Positions 43,015-51,882 are shown, numbered from the stretch's first letter. The stretch is DNA of 64,000 nucleotides from CAVVGB01 sp963747715 (GCA_963747715.1 CAVVGB010000001.1:62001-126000); one strand, 5' to 3'. A program made the numbers and translations. Notes: generated by a model from the sequence alone, not told the origin.

Positions 43015-43953
43015 ATGCAGACGCTGATCGTGCTGGTGATCGTGGGCTTCCTGGCCCAACTCGTCGACGGCGCTCTCGGCATGGCCTACGGCGCAACGTC
43101 CGCGTCGCTCGTCCTCGCGGCCGGCGTCGCCCCCGCGGCGGCCTCCGCCTCGGTCCACCTGGCCGAGGTCGGCACGACGGCGGTTTCCGGTTTTTCGCAC
43201 TGGCGCTTCGGCAACGTCGACTGGCGCACCGTCCGCCGGCTCGGTATCCCGGGCGCGATCGGCGCCTTCATCGGCGCGGTCGTTCTCAGCAACCTCTCCG
43301 GCGACATCGCCAAGCCATGGATGGCAACCATCCTGCTCGTTCTCGGCGTGTACATCCTCCTGCGCTTCACGCTCAAGGGAGCGCCACAGAAGGAAGGGCG
43401 CCGCTATGTGCGCGGGCGCTTCGTTGCACCGCTCGGTCTCGGCGCCGGGTTCATCGACGCGACGGGCGGCGGCGGCTGGGGACCGGTCTCCACGCCGACC
43501 CTGATTGCCAGCGGCCGCATGGAGCCGCGCAAGGTGATCGGCTCGGTCGACACGAGCGAGTTCCTCGTCGCACTTGCGGCGAGCGCGGGATTCCTCGCCG
43601 CACTCGGCAGTCAGGGCATCAAGGGCTCGTACGTCTTCGCGCTGCTGATCGGGGGCATCGTCGCCGCGCCGATCGCCGCCTGGTTCGTCCGCATCGTGAC
43701 GGCGCGCCTGCTCGGCGCGTGCGTGGGCGGGCTCATCCTCATCACCAACACGCGCACGCTCTTCGATGCGTTCGACGTCAGCGGCGATGTGCGGAATCCC
43801 GTCTACCTCGTGCTCGCGATCATCTGGATCGCAGCCGTCTCCTACGTCGTCTACCGCCACCGGCGCGACGGGATCCCGCTCACCCACAGCCTGCGCAGCG
43901 ACGATGCCAACCGGCCCGACGGGATCGCCGAGCCCGCGGCCGAATCTTCCTAG
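43015..43953 (+). CDS. TauE/SafE family sulfite/organosulfonate exporter
   Basis: 312 residues with about eight transmembrane helices. Family repeats are visible: LVDGALGMAYGATSASLVLA in the first half and GFIDATGGGGWGPVSTPTLI in the second, both Gly-rich re-entrant segments. The family exports sulfite, sulfoacetate or related anions. AAAGGAG precedes the ATG; the longer upstream frame runs into the regulatory region and is rejected. It is divergent from Rrf2, which fits sulfur-responsive control. Confidence 0.9.
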   Translation: MQTLIVLVIVGFLAQLVDGALGMAYGATSASLVLAAGVAPAAASASVHLAEVGTTAVSGFSHWRFGNVDWRTVRRLGIPGAIGAFIGAVVLSNLSGDIAKPWMATILLVLGVYILLRFTLKGAPQKEGRRYVRGRFVAPLGLGAGFIDATGGGGWGPVSTPTLIASGRMEPRKVIGSVDTSEFLVALAASAGFLAALGSQGIKGSYVFALLIGGIVAAPIAAWFVRIVTARLLGACVGGLILITNTRTLFDAFDVSGDVRNPVYLVLAIIWIAAVSYVVYRHRRDGIPLTHSLRSDDANRPDGIAEPAAESS

Positions 43954-43956
43954 ACG

Positions 43957-44583
43957 CTAGACGAGCGAGAACGTCGGCTTGTGCTCGACGTACTCGAGCT
44001 TGATGCCGCTCGGGCCCCAGACGAAGAGTGCGTACGTGTTGGCCGCGTCGACGATGTTGTCGATGTCGAGCCCGCGGCGGCGCGCCTCGGCGATGTGGTC
44101 CTCGGTCGAGTCGACGAGGAGGCCGAGGTGGTTGAGGATCGGCCGCTCCGTCTCGGCCGGCTGCCCACGCTCCAGGTCCACGTAGGCCTCGCCGGCCCGG
44201 AGGCGCCCGCCTTCCACTCGGAACCCGAGCGTCGCGAGCTCCGAGAAGGCGCCCTCGGGGTCGGGAACGCGAAATGTGACGTGGTCGAGGTCGTACGGCT
44301 CTCCCTCGGACCGGACGGCGACGAGCGGCACGCCCGCCGGAGCGGACGGGAGCGCGTCGGTCCCGGCCGGGACGCGGATCGCGATCTCGCTCAGGACGCC
44401 CTGCTCGCGCGGCCCTTCGGCGGCGAAGAGCGTGAGCTTGCCCCGGCGCGCGTCGGCGCCGACCAGCGTGAACGCGTCCGTCCGGTCGATCACGTGCATG
44501 CCCAGGTGCTCGCCGGCGAAGTCCGCCACGGCGTCGCGGTCGTCCACCCAGAGGGCGACGTGGTCGAGGGAATTCACCTGCAT
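43957..44583 (-). CDS. two-domain VOC/extradiol dioxygenase-like protein
   Basis: 208 residues from ATG at 44583. Two glyoxalase-type modules: NSLDHVALWVDDRDAVADFA...GMHV and, after a linker, ILNHLGLLVDSTEDHIAEAR...LFVWGPSGIKLEYVEH. Metal His residues occur in DHVAL and NHLGL, and the last Glu is in KLEYVE. This pattern suits extradiol ring-cleavage dioxygenases or hydroxyphenylpyruvate-like enzymes, but it is shorter than both. It is convergent with the exporter, three bases apart. Confidence 0.75.
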   Translation of the reverse strand: MQVNSLDHVALWVDDRDAVADFAGEHLGMHVIDRTDAFTLVGADARRGKLTLFAAEGPREQGVLSEIAIRVPAGTDALPSAPAGVPLVAVRSEGEPYDLDHVTFRVPDPEGAFSELATLGFRVEGGRLRAGEAYVDLERGQPAETERPILNHLGLLVDSTEDHIAEARRRGLDIDNIVDAANTYALFVWGPSGIKLEYVEHKPTFSLV

Positions 44584-44643
44584 ACCTGTTCCAGTACCCA
44601 TAACCCAGGCTTTGAACGTCGGGTGGGTGGGAAAAATTCCTTC

Positions 44644-44994
44644 GTGGACGACAACGGCCATCGGGTCCTCGTCCTGGCGGCGCGTCAGCCGCTGCTCGTC
44701 TCAGAGCTCGAGGCGGCCGGATTCGACGTGGACACCCGCACCCGCCCCCTGGGGACGGGCGAGCTGCCCTCCGTGGACCTCGCCGTGGTCTTCCGGGGTC
44801 GCCTGATCGGGCGAAACCAAGCGCATCTCCTCTCCAAGAAGGGCGTCCCGGTGATCGAGGTGCACACGGCGGAGCCCCAGACTCCGTCTACGGCCGGCTG
44901 GATCCGCGTCTCGAACCGTATGCCGAAGCCCGACCTCGTCCAGCTCGTTCGGGCGCTCGCCAGCTGGTCGGAAAATGGCGGTCGAGCGGCGTAG
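44644..44994 (+). CDS. hypothetical alpha/beta protein, 116 aa
   Basis: I take the GTG at 44644 because the long upstream frame is antisense to the VOC gene. The product has alternating strands and helices (HRVLVLAARQPLLVSELEAA, VDLAVVFRGRLIG, VPVIEVHTAEP, PDLVQLVRALASW). It looks like a compact receiver- or Rossmann-like fold without phospho-acceptor residues. I do not recognise a family. The LLM gene begins 36 bases later behind its own AGGAGG. Confidence 0.6.
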   Translation: MDDNGHRVLVLAARQPLLVSELEAAGFDVDTRTRPLGTGELPSVDLAVVFRGRLIGRNQAHLLSKKGVPVIEVHTAEPQTPSTAGWIRVSNRMPKPDLVQLVRALASWSENGGRAA

Positions 44995-45030
44995 AATCGT
45001 CGCTCCCGCGCTTCCAGGAGGCCTTTCTCG

Positions 45031-46044
45031 ATGCTGACCTTCGGCGTCACCGTCCTGCCCGACCCACCGCATGGCCGCTTTGTCGAGCTCATGCAGCTCG
45101 CCGAGCGCCAGGGCTTCGACAACGGTTGGACCTACGACTCCCACATCCTCTGGCACGACGCCTATCCCCTGCTGACCCTCCTCGCCGTCCACACGGAGAA
45201 GCTCAAGATGGGCCATTGCGTCACGAACCCGGGGACGCGCGAGCCGACGGTGACGGCCAGCTCGTACGCGACGCTCCAGGCGATCTCCGAGGGGCGCATG
45301 GTCATGGGCATCGGGCGCGGAGACTCCGCGCGCCGCGTGATCGGCCAGAAGCCGGTCAAGGTGGCCGAGTTCGAGCGCTCGCTCGTGATGATGAAGGACC
45401 TGATGAACGGCAAGCCGGTCGAGTGGAACGGCAAGGACCTCCAGCTCGAGTGGGCCAAGGACCTTCCCGACATTCCGATGTACATCGCCGGCTACGGGCC
45501 GAAGGCGCTCGGGGTCGCGGGACGCGTCGGCGACGGCGTCATCATCCAGCTCGCCGACCCGCTCATCATCCAGTGGATCATGGAGCAGGCGCGCACGGCG
45601 GCGGCGGAGGCTGGTCGCGATCCCGACGAGATCAAGTGCCACGTCTGCGCGCCGAGCATCATCACCGACGACATGCAGGAGGCGCGCGACGCAACACGCT
45701 GGTTCCCCGCGATGGTCTCGAACCACGTCATGGACCTGATCGAGCGCTACGGCTTTGAGTCGGAGATCCCCTCGGAGCTCACCGAGTACGTCAAGGCGCG
45801 CAAGTTCTACGACTACAAGGACCACAGCCGCGAAGGAGCAGCGCACGGCGAGTTCGTGACCGACGAGATCGCCGACCGCTTCTCCGTGATCGGGCCGATC
45901 GACCAGGTGCGAGACAAGCTCAAGGAGCTCGAATCGATCGGCGTCGATCACTTCAACATCTACCTCATGACCCACGGGCAGGAGGAGATCCTCCAGGCCT
46001 ACGGGCGCGAGATCATCCCTGCTTTCAAGGGGGCGGCCGTCTAG
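45031..46044 (+). CDS. LLM-class flavin/F420-dependent oxidoreductase
   Basis: A 337-residue luciferase-like TIM barrel. It starts MLTFGVTVLPDPPHGRFVEL and has NGWTYDSHILWHDAYPLLTL, MGHCVTNPGTREPTVTASSY, GRMVMGIGRGDSARR and IPMYIAGYGPKALGVAG. This resembles the subgroup often annotated as F420-dependent oxidoreductases near pyrimidine or amide catabolic genes; none is adjacent here. A strong AGGAGG site precedes the ATG. Substrate unknown. Confidence 0.87.
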   Translation: MLTFGVTVLPDPPHGRFVELMQLAERQGFDNGWTYDSHILWHDAYPLLTLLAVHTEKLKMGHCVTNPGTREPTVTASSYATLQAISEGRMVMGIGRGDSARRVIGQKPVKVAEFERSLVMMKDLMNGKPVEWNGKDLQLEWAKDLPDIPMYIAGYGPKALGVAGRVGDGVIIQLADPLIIQWIMEQARTAAAEAGRDPDEIKCHVCAPSIITDDMQEARDATRWFPAMVSNHVMDLIERYGFESEIPSELTEYVKARKFYDYKDHSREGAAHGEFVTDEIADRFSVIGPIDQVRDKLKELESIGVDHFNIYLMTHGQEEILQAYGREIIPAFKGAAV

Positions 46045-46085
46045 GGGATAGGCGTGTCGGCAGGCGTGCCTATAGTGAGACCGCG

Positions 46086-46562
46086 ATGTCTGCCAGGAGA
46101 CTCGCCGTCATCCTCCTGCTGGCCGTGGCCGTACTCGCCGCTGGCTGCGGGGAAGCGGAAGAAACCGGCCTTACGAGCGACCAGGTGATCGCCGAATTCG
46201 GCGCCGGGGGTGCGCCGCTCGTGCGTAAGAGCGGCCCGGGCGACACCGCATGGGACCAGCTCGGGCTTGCCGAGGACGCGCCGCAGCGTCTCATCGACCG
46301 TTTCGGGATCTTCTCGATCTACGTCGTCGATCCCGGCGAGAACGCTGCAATGGATTCCCTCTTCCGCGACAAGGCGACGCGAAAGCCGCTCGCACACCGG
46401 CGCGGCATCTACTGGGAGCTCGACTCACACAGCAAAACGTGGACTGCGCACACCCGTTACAAGAACCTCGTGCTCGTGTGGTTCACCGAGAGCGAGCAGC
46501 CCGCCGTCGACGCGCGCTGGCAGCGCGTGCACAAGCTCCTCCGCGACCTGGCGGCGGCGTGA
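46086..46562 (+). CDS. lipoprotein, 158 aa
   Basis: The lipobox signal is RRLAVILLLAVAVLAAG then Cys21. The mature protein is a small alpha/beta domain (LTSDQVIAEFGAGGAPLV, then LIDRFGIFSIYVVDPG and WTAHTRYKNLVLVWF) that looks like a one-domain binding or assembly protein. Function not recognised. Its stop overlaps the start of the basic peptide gene (GTGA), so they are co-translated. Confidence 0.75.
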   Translation: MSARRLAVILLLAVAVLAAGCGEAEETGLTSDQVIAEFGAGGAPLVRKSGPGDTAWDQLGLAEDAPQRLIDRFGIFSIYVVDPGENAAMDSLFRDKATRKPLAHRRGIYWELDSHSKTWTAHTRYKNLVLVWFTESEQPAVDARWQRVHKLLRDLAAA

Positions 46563-46741
46563 ACAGGTTCTTCCGCCGCATGCAGAGGTTCGGAAAGAGT
46601 TTCTCGGCACGGCGCAGTCAGGGACAGATGACGAACAAGCAGGCGGAGGTCTTCGACGCGAGCACGCCCCAGGACGTGACGAGCGTGCGTGCGAAGAGCC
46701 AGCGGCACCGAAAGTCCACCGCCGACAAGTGGAATCAGTAG
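46559..46741 (+). CDS. 60-residue basic peptide
   Basis: GTG at 46559 overlaps the lipoprotein stop. The product begins VNRFFRRMQRFGKSFSARRS and contains TNKQAEVFDASTPQDVTSVR. It is strongly basic at both ends and disordered-looking, with no signal peptide. It might bind nucleic acid or a membrane surface; no family recognised. The methyltransferase frame starts inside its last codons (12-base overlap). Only the tight coupling on both sides supports it. Confidence 0.5.
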   Translation: MNRFFRRMQRFGKSFSARRSQGQMTNKQAEVFDASTPQDVTSVRAKSQRHRKSTADKWNQ

Positions 46742-48207
46742 CGTCGGGCCCCGCCGCGCCCCACCCCACCGCCGATCGCGCTGCAGCTGCCCTCCTCGGT
46801 GAGACGCTCCGGGGCGCGGGCTATACCGAGAAGGCGATCGTCGACCTGCTCGGCGACGATGCCTACTCCGGCGACCGTGAGGACATCCCCGTGTTCGAGC
46901 GCCGGCTGTCCAGCACGCACGTCGACACCCTCGTCAGGCTCCTGTTTCTCCAGCAGCCCGTCGCGCGCAAGGAAGCGGCGGCCGCGCTGGGCGGTTCGCG
47001 CGCCCTCGACGCGCTGAGAGCCACCGCGCTCGCCGACGTTGGCGACGAGGTGTCTCCGCGCGGTCGCATCCTCCCCATCGGCAAGCTCCTCGTCGCGTCC
47101 GACGACTACCCGCCGGGAGACGAGCCACCGGACTACGTCGCGGCATACACGCCGACGTCGCGCGTGTGCGAGGCCCTTACGCCGCGCCACCGCGTCGGCC
47201 GCGCGCTCGACGTCGGCACAGGGAGCGGCGTGCAGGCGTTGTTCGCGGCGCGCCACGCGCGGCGCGTCGTCGCCACTGACGTGAACCTGCGCGCGCTCGC
47301 GTACACGGAGCTGAACGCTGCGCTCAACGGTCTCGACAACATCGAGACGCGGCGCGGAAGCTTCTTCGAGCCTGTGGCGGAAGAGACCTTCGACCTGATC
47401 ACGTGCAATGCTCCGTACGTCGTCTCGCCGGAGAAGCGATGGGCCTATCGCGACGCCGGCTTCGAGGCCGACGAGCTGTCCGAGCGCCTCGTGCAGAGCG
47501 CGGCCGCGCACCTGGCCGACGGCGGCTTCGCGACGATGCTCCTGAGCTGGGTCGCCGACGACGAGGACGCGCCCGACACACATGCACTCGCGTGGACCAA
47601 GGAGAGCGGCTGCGACGGCTGGATCTTCCCCGTCTGGGGGTCCGACCCCCTCGAGCACGCGGCGACGTGGAACGTCGACCTCGCCGGCGACGGCAAGGCC
47701 TTCACCGCCGCGCTCGATCGGTGGACCCAGTACCTGTCACGGCTCGGTGTGCGGTGGGTGACGGAGGGCGCCATCGTCCTCCACCGGCGGCCCGGGAAGC
47801 GGCTCACGGCGCGCGTCGACGAGCTCGACGAGGACGACCTCGAGGACGCGGGCGCGCAGGTGCGACGAGCCTTCGCCGCGCGGGCCCGCCTGGCCGGGCT
47901 CGCCAAGCAAGCCGGCCTCTTGAAGGAACGACTCGCCGTCGTCGAGCCGCTCGATCTCGAGGTCGAGGTGCGTCCCTCCCGCCGCGACGGTGCGGGCCAT
48001 GCCTACATCCATCTGGCCGCAGGCACCAGCTCGAGCCTCGAGGTGGCGCCTGCGGTCCTCGACGTCGTGCGCGCTCTCGACGGGACTCGAACGCTCGGAG
48101 ACGTCATCCGCGCCGCCGCGAAGCGCGGCGAGGAGCCGACGCTGCGCCGCCAGGCGCTCGCCGCGTGCCGGGACCTGCTCGAGCTCGGCGTCCTGGAATT
48201 TACGTAG
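46729..48207 (+). CDS. class I SAM-dependent methyltransferase, HemK/RsmC-like, 492 aa
   Basis: From GTG at 46729. An N-terminal helical domain (1-140) is followed by motif I DVGTGSGVQALFAA (161-174), ATDVNLRAL (acidic loop) and the NAPY catalytic tetrapeptide (227-230). NAPY corresponds to the NPPY of N-methyltransferases acting on glutamine or nucleic-acid amines. The C-terminal 200 residues add a small domain and a winged-helix-like tail (LEVAPAVLDVVRALDGTRTL). It probably methylates rRNA or a translation factor; the extra domains make the target uncertain. Confidence 0.8.
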   Translation: MESVASGPAAPHPTADRAAAALLGETLRGAGYTEKAIVDLLGDDAYSGDREDIPVFERRLSSTHVDTLVRLLFLQQPVARKEAAAALGGSRALDALRATALADVGDEVSPRGRILPIGKLLVASDDYPPGDEPPDYVAAYTPTSRVCEALTPRHRVGRALDVGTGSGVQALFAARHARRVVATDVNLRALAYTELNAALNGLDNIETRRGSFFEPVAEETFDLITCNAPYVVSPEKRWAYRDAGFEADELSERLVQSAAAHLADGGFATMLLSWVADDEDAPDTHALAWTKESGCDGWIFPVWGSDPLEHAATWNVDLAGDGKAFTAALDRWTQYLSRLGVRWVTEGAIVLHRRPGKRLTARVDELDEDDLEDAGAQVRRAFAARARLAGLAKQAGLLKERLAVVEPLDLEVEVRPSRRDGAGHAYIHLAAGTSSSLEVAPAVLDVVRALDGTRTLGDVIRAAAKRGEEPTLRRQALAACRDLLELGVLEFT

Positions 48208-48240
48208 GAACCTGCCCGCGCCGGGCGGTGTAGGTGCCGC

Positions 48241-49881
48241 ATGGTGCGCAGATGGAAGCGCCTCGGCCTCTTCACGCGCGTCGCGCTCCTGGCCGCGGTC
48301 GGCGTGCTCGTCCTCAGCGCGGCGGCGTACGGGTACTTCGCCTTTCGCACGACGGGAGCCCCCGCCCCGGCTGGACTCGGTGAGGCACCCGGGTCGCGCG
48401 GCGGGCCGAGCGACCTAGACGGCGACTGGGTGCTTGCCGACGACGCGGGCTTCGCCGGCTACCGCGTGCGCGAGAAGCTCGGCTTCGTGCCGGCTCCGAA
48501 CGACGCAGTCGGCCGAACGACGGCCGTTCGCGGGGCGATGACGATCGCGGATGGGCGGATCGAGACGACGCAGGTCACAGCCGATCTCCGCCAGCTGCGA
48601 AGCGACGAGCCCGGGCGCGACCCGGCAGCGCAGGAGGCGCTCGGAACGGGCGAGTTCCCGAACGGAACGTTTCGCCTGACCGAGCCCGTCGACCTGCAGT
48701 CGCCGGAACGGGGCGAGGTGATCATCTTCGAGGCGGCGAGCGTCGTGACGCTGCGGGGGATCTCGCGGAACGTGCGCTTTCCACTCGAGGCGCGCTGGAA
48801 CGGCGACACGTTCCAGGTGGCCGGACAGCTCGACATTCAGAGGAGCGACTTCGAGCTCGAGTTCCCGCAGCAAGTCGGCCTGCGTGTCTCCGACGACGCG
48901 AAGATCGAGGTCGAGCTCACGTTCGTGCACAAGGGCGAGACGGCGGAGGCGCCGACGACGACCGGTGAGTCGGACGACGAGAAGCCGCCTGTGCGGCGCG
49001 AGCCGAAGGCGACGGGCCCGGGCCGCCTGCTCGTCTCGATGCTCGAGGAGGACGGCGACACCATCGCCGTCTACTCGGTGAACGTCGACGGGTCTGATCT
49101 CACCCGGTTGGTCAGGCCGCTCCGGGAGTCGGGGTCCTGGAGCTCCGACCTCGCGCCCGAGCTCTCGCCGGACGGATCGAAGATCGCCTACACCCGCGGC
49201 ATCGCCACGCAGACCTCGGGCGAAGCGGACCACATCCACGTGATCGACTCGACCGGCTCGGGGCGGCCGAAACAGCTCACCGAAGGATCGTTCACGGCCA
49301 CGCTCTGGCCCACCTGGTCACCGGACGGGAGCAGGCTCGCCTTCGCGCAGGGCGAGGGCGACTCCTCGTCGATCTGGGTCACGAATGCGAATGGGAAGAA
49401 CGGGCGCGCGCTGACCGAGGACGACCTCGTCGAAGACGCGACCTTCACGCCCGATGAGTTTCCGACGTGGTCTCCGGACGGCGAGCGGATCGCCTACACG
49501 ACCTTCCTGCCGGACGGAAACGACGACATCTTCGTCATGAACGCCGACGGCTCGTCCCCGACGCGGCTGACGAGCGGGCCCGAGTACGACGCCGATCCCG
49601 ACTGGTCCCCGAACGGGCGCCTGATCGCGTTCAGCCGCGACGGCGACATCTACACGATGAGTCCGGACGGGTCCGGGGCCCGGCAGCTGACGCGCGGCTC
49701 GGCGCGTGACGGCGCCCCCGCCTGGTCGCGAGACGGACGCTGGCTCGCATTCGCGCGCGCTGACGAGAGCGGCACGACGTTCGCGGGCCCGAGCCGCATC
49801 ATCGTCATGCGCGCCGACGGCTCGCGCCTCGGTCGAGTCCCCCTGCCCGGCGAAGCGTTCTGGCCCTCCTGGGCCTCGTGA
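48241..49881 (+). CDS. YceI domain fused to a TolB-type beta-propeller, membrane anchored
   Basis: 546 residues. Transmembrane anchor at about 12-33. The YceI-like lipid-binding barrel spans about 62-230 (GRTTAVRGAMTIADGRIETT, TLRGISRNVRFPLEARWNGD). An acidic linker leads to a PD40/WD40-like propeller (about 260-546) with repeats such as PELSPDGSKIAYTRG, PTWSPDGSRLAFAQG, PTWSPDGERIAYTTF, PDWSPNGRLIAFSRD and PAWSRDGRWLAFARA. YceI proteins bind isoprenoids; propellers of this type bind proteins. The two together in one chain are unusual. The C-terminus is coupled to a 33-residue lipopeptide (GTGA). Confidence 0.85.
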   Translation: MVRRWKRLGLFTRVALLAAVGVLVLSAAAYGYFAFRTTGAPAPAGLGEAPGSRGGPSDLDGDWVLADDAGFAGYRVREKLGFVPAPNDAVGRTTAVRGAMTIADGRIETTQVTADLRQLRSDEPGRDPAAQEALGTGEFPNGTFRLTEPVDLQSPERGEVIIFEAASVVTLRGISRNVRFPLEARWNGDTFQVAGQLDIQRSDFELEFPQQVGLRVSDDAKIEVELTFVHKGETAEAPTTTGESDDEKPPVRREPKATGPGRLLVSMLEEDGDTIAVYSVNVDGSDLTRLVRPLRESGSWSSDLAPELSPDGSKIAYTRGIATQTSGEADHIHVIDSTGSGRPKQLTEGSFTATLWPTWSPDGSRLAFAQGEGDSSSIWVTNANGKNGRALTEDDLVEDATFTPDEFPTWSPDGERIAYTTFLPDGNDDIFVMNADGSSPTRLTSGPEYDADPDWSPNGRLIAFSRDGDIYTMSPDGSGARQLTRGSARDGAPAWSRDGRWLAFARADESGTTFAGPSRIIVMRADGSRLGRVPLPGEAFWPSWAS

Positions 49882-49979
49882 AAGCGCGGCTCGCGACCCT
49901 GCTCGTACTCGCAGCCGTCGCGGGCTGCGGCGGGGAGGAGGCCAATTGTCTGCGTATTCCATGGGTTGGGGTTCACTAA
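49878..49979 (+). CDS. 33-residue lipoprotein-like peptide
   Basis: GTG at 49878 overlaps the previous stop (GTGA). The sequence VKARLATLLVLAAVAG then Cys is a complete lipoprotein signal with a lipobox, but only 16 residues follow (GGEEANCLRIPWVGVH) before TAA. It may be a true small surface lipopeptide, like bacteriocin-release peptides, or the stub of a truncated lipoprotein gene. Confidence 0.45.
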   Translation: MKARLATLLVLAAVAGCGGEEANCLRIPWVGVH

Positions 49980-50003
49980 GCACCCGCAGGGGAGAATGGC
50001 GGC

Positions 50004-51113
50004 ATGACCGAGTCACTCGACGTCCGGACCTTGCACGACGGGGGTCAGCAACCCACTGAAGTGGCGGGCTGGATCGCCGGCTTCATCGACGAAGCGAAGC
50101 GCTCGCTCGACCTCGCGCACTACGACTTCCACCTGCAACCGGACACGGCGGCGATCGTCGCCGAGGCGATCCGCAAGGCAGCGGCGCGAGGCGTCGAGAT
50201 CCGGTTCGTCTACAACGTCGACCACCGCAACCCCATCCCCGTCCCTCCCCCGCCGGAGCCCGACGCCCAGCTGATCGCCTCGCTCGGAGTCCCGGCGCGC
50301 GCGATCGCCGGCGTGCCGGATCTCATGCACCACAAGTACGTGGTTCGAGACGAGGACGCCGTCTGGACGGGCTCGATGAACTGGACTGACGACTCGTTCT
50401 CCCTCCAGGAGAACGTCGTCGCGACGCTGCGCTCACCCGAGCTCGCGAAGCGCTACCGGGCCGACTTCGAGCAGCTCTGGGCGAAAGGGATAGTCGAGGA
50501 GAGCGGTTTCGTCGATCCGATTCCCTTCTCCGTGAACGGGAGGAAGATGCGAGCCTGGTTCACGCCGGGCTACGGCGAGGCGCTGTCCATGCGGATCGCC
50601 AAGCACATCGCGCGGGCGCGCCGGCGCGTTCGAATCTGCTCACCCGTGATCACCACGGCGCCGGTGCTCGCCGAGCTCGCCCAGCTCGTGTCTGAGGGCG
50701 AGCTGGACATCGCGGGCTGCGTCGACGCCACCCAGGTTCGTGGCGTCATTTACCAGTGGAACGAGAACGGCAACGCATCGTGGAAGCTGCCGCTCCTCGA
50801 GCGCGTCCTCGAAGCTCCCTTCTCCGGCAAGCCCTCGACGCCGTGGGAACCGGAGGGAACCCCGCACGACTTCATGCACGCGAAGGTGACGATCGCGGAC
50901 GACGCCGTCTTCACGGGCAGCTTCAACCTGTCGCGATCGGGCGAGCGGAACGCCGAAGACGTCCTCGAGATTCACGACGCAGAGCTCGCGGACCGCCTGG
51001 CGGCCTTCGTCGACGAGGTGCGCGCCCTCTATCCTCCGTTCGCGGCGTCGTCGGTTGACCGCGGCGCTCCCGGCATGGTTGAGTTGAGCGGTCGCACGAA
51101 GGAGGCGCAGTGA
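50004..51113 (+). CDS. phospholipase D-like protein with two HKD motifs
   Basis: 369 residues. Two catalytic half sites: HHKYVVRDEDAVWTGSMN (H109, K111, D116) and MHAKVTIADDAVFTGSFN (H292, K294, D299), both followed by the usual G-S/G-S-x-N. No signal peptide or membrane segment, so it is cytoplasmic. The fold covers nucleases and phospholipid transferases; the size and intracellular location favour a nuclease-like or unknown phosphodiesterase. The stop overlaps the DUF4234 start (GTGA). Confidence 0.88.
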   Translation: MTESLDVRTLHDGGQQPTEVAGWIAGFIDEAKRSLDLAHYDFHLQPDTAAIVAEAIRKAAARGVEIRFVYNVDHRNPIPVPPPPEPDAQLIASLGVPARAIAGVPDLMHHKYVVRDEDAVWTGSMNWTDDSFSLQENVVATLRSPELAKRYRADFEQLWAKGIVEESGFVDPIPFSVNGRKMRAWFTPGYGEALSMRIAKHIARARRRVRICSPVITTAPVLAELAQLVSEGELDIAGCVDATQVRGVIYQWNENGNASWKLPLLERVLEAPFSGKPSTPWEPEGTPHDFMHAKVTIADDAVFTGSFNLSRSGERNAEDVLEIHDAELADRLAAFVDEVRALYPPFAASSVDRGAPGMVELSGRTKEAQ

Positions 51114-51496
51114 GCACATCCGGCAACACCGGCCCGCTCGGGCACCCCCGCGGCATCGGCTTCGGGATCCTCATCTTCATCGTCACCTTCGGCCTGTACA
51201 GCCTCTACTGGGTCTATCAGACACAGGAAGAGGTCAAGCGCCACAGTGGCGACGGAATCGGGGGCGTGCTCGGCCTCGTCGTCTGGATCATCGTCGGCGC
51301 GATCAGCGCGTTCGTGATCCCGTCCGAGATCGGGAAGATGTACGAGAAGGACGGCCGCGAGTCGCCGATCACGGGCTGGAGCGGCTTGTGGCTCTTCCCC
51401 GGCGCGCTCCTCATCATCCCCGCCATCGTCTGGTTCGTGAAGGTGCAGGGCTCGCTCAACCGCTACTGGGAGAGCGAGGGAGCGACCGCAGGCTAG
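51110..51496 (+). CDS. DUF4234-like membrane protein
   Basis: 128 residues with three hydrophobic segments: IGFGILIFIVTFGLYSLYWV, VLGLVVWIIVGAISAFVIPS and SGLWLFPGALLIIPAIVWFV. The first, FGLYSLYWVYQTQEEV, is the diagnostic start of DUF4234. The final VQGSLNRYWES is also typical. Function unknown. GTG start coupled to the PLD gene; the stop shares one base with the next GTG (TAGTG). Confidence 0.85.
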   Translation: MSTSGNTGPLGHPRGIGFGILIFIVTFGLYSLYWVYQTQEEVKRHSGDGIGGVLGLVVWIIVGAISAFVIPSEIGKMYEKDGRESPITGWSGLWLFPGALLIIPAIVWFVKVQGSLNRYWESEGATAG

Positions 51497-51882
51497 TGGG
51501 CCGACTCGTCGTCGTCGTGCCGCTGAAGGACGGAGCGTCTGAGAAAGCTCGGGCGTTGCTCGCGAAGGGGCCGCCCTTCGATCTCGAGGCGACGGAGTTC
51601 GACCGGCACGAGGTCTACCTGAGCGAGCGCGAGGCCATCTTCCTCTTCGAGACGCCGGGCCCGTCCGCGACGCTGAAGCTCCCCGGCGAGGATCCGTCCC
51701 TCTGGAAGGTGGCCGCCACGTGGCAGCCGCTCATGGCGGGCAAGCCCCGCAAGGCCCTCACCGCCTACTCCTGGCGGCGCGCGAAGGATCGCGGGGCCCT
51801 CTCCTTCGAGCCGACCCCCGGCCAGGGCGACAGCGAAGGGGGCGACGTGTTCACACCTGCGACCGGAGCGGGTGAGAGCTAG
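51496..51882 (+). CDS. hypothetical protein, 128 aa
   Basis: GTG at 51496. An alpha/beta sequence (VVVVPLKDGASEKARALLAK, EVYLSEREAIFLFET, WKVAATWQPLMAGKPRKA) that looks like a small ferredoxin-like dimeric domain. The C-terminus is Pro/Gly/Asp-rich. No family recognised. The TAG is immediately followed by the ATG of the 49-residue membrane gene. Confidence 0.6.
   Translation: MGRLVVVVPLKDGASEKARALLAKGPPFDLEATEFDRHEVYLSEREAIFLFETPGPSATLKLPGEDPSLWKVAATWQPLMAGKPRKALTAYSWRRAKDRGALSFEPTPGQGDSEGGDVFTPATGAGES

Noticed and set aside
46041..46397. Leftward 118-codon frame opposite the lipoprotein gene
   Set aside because: The plus-strand gene has a clear lipobox and coupling to the next gene; the minus frame has none.
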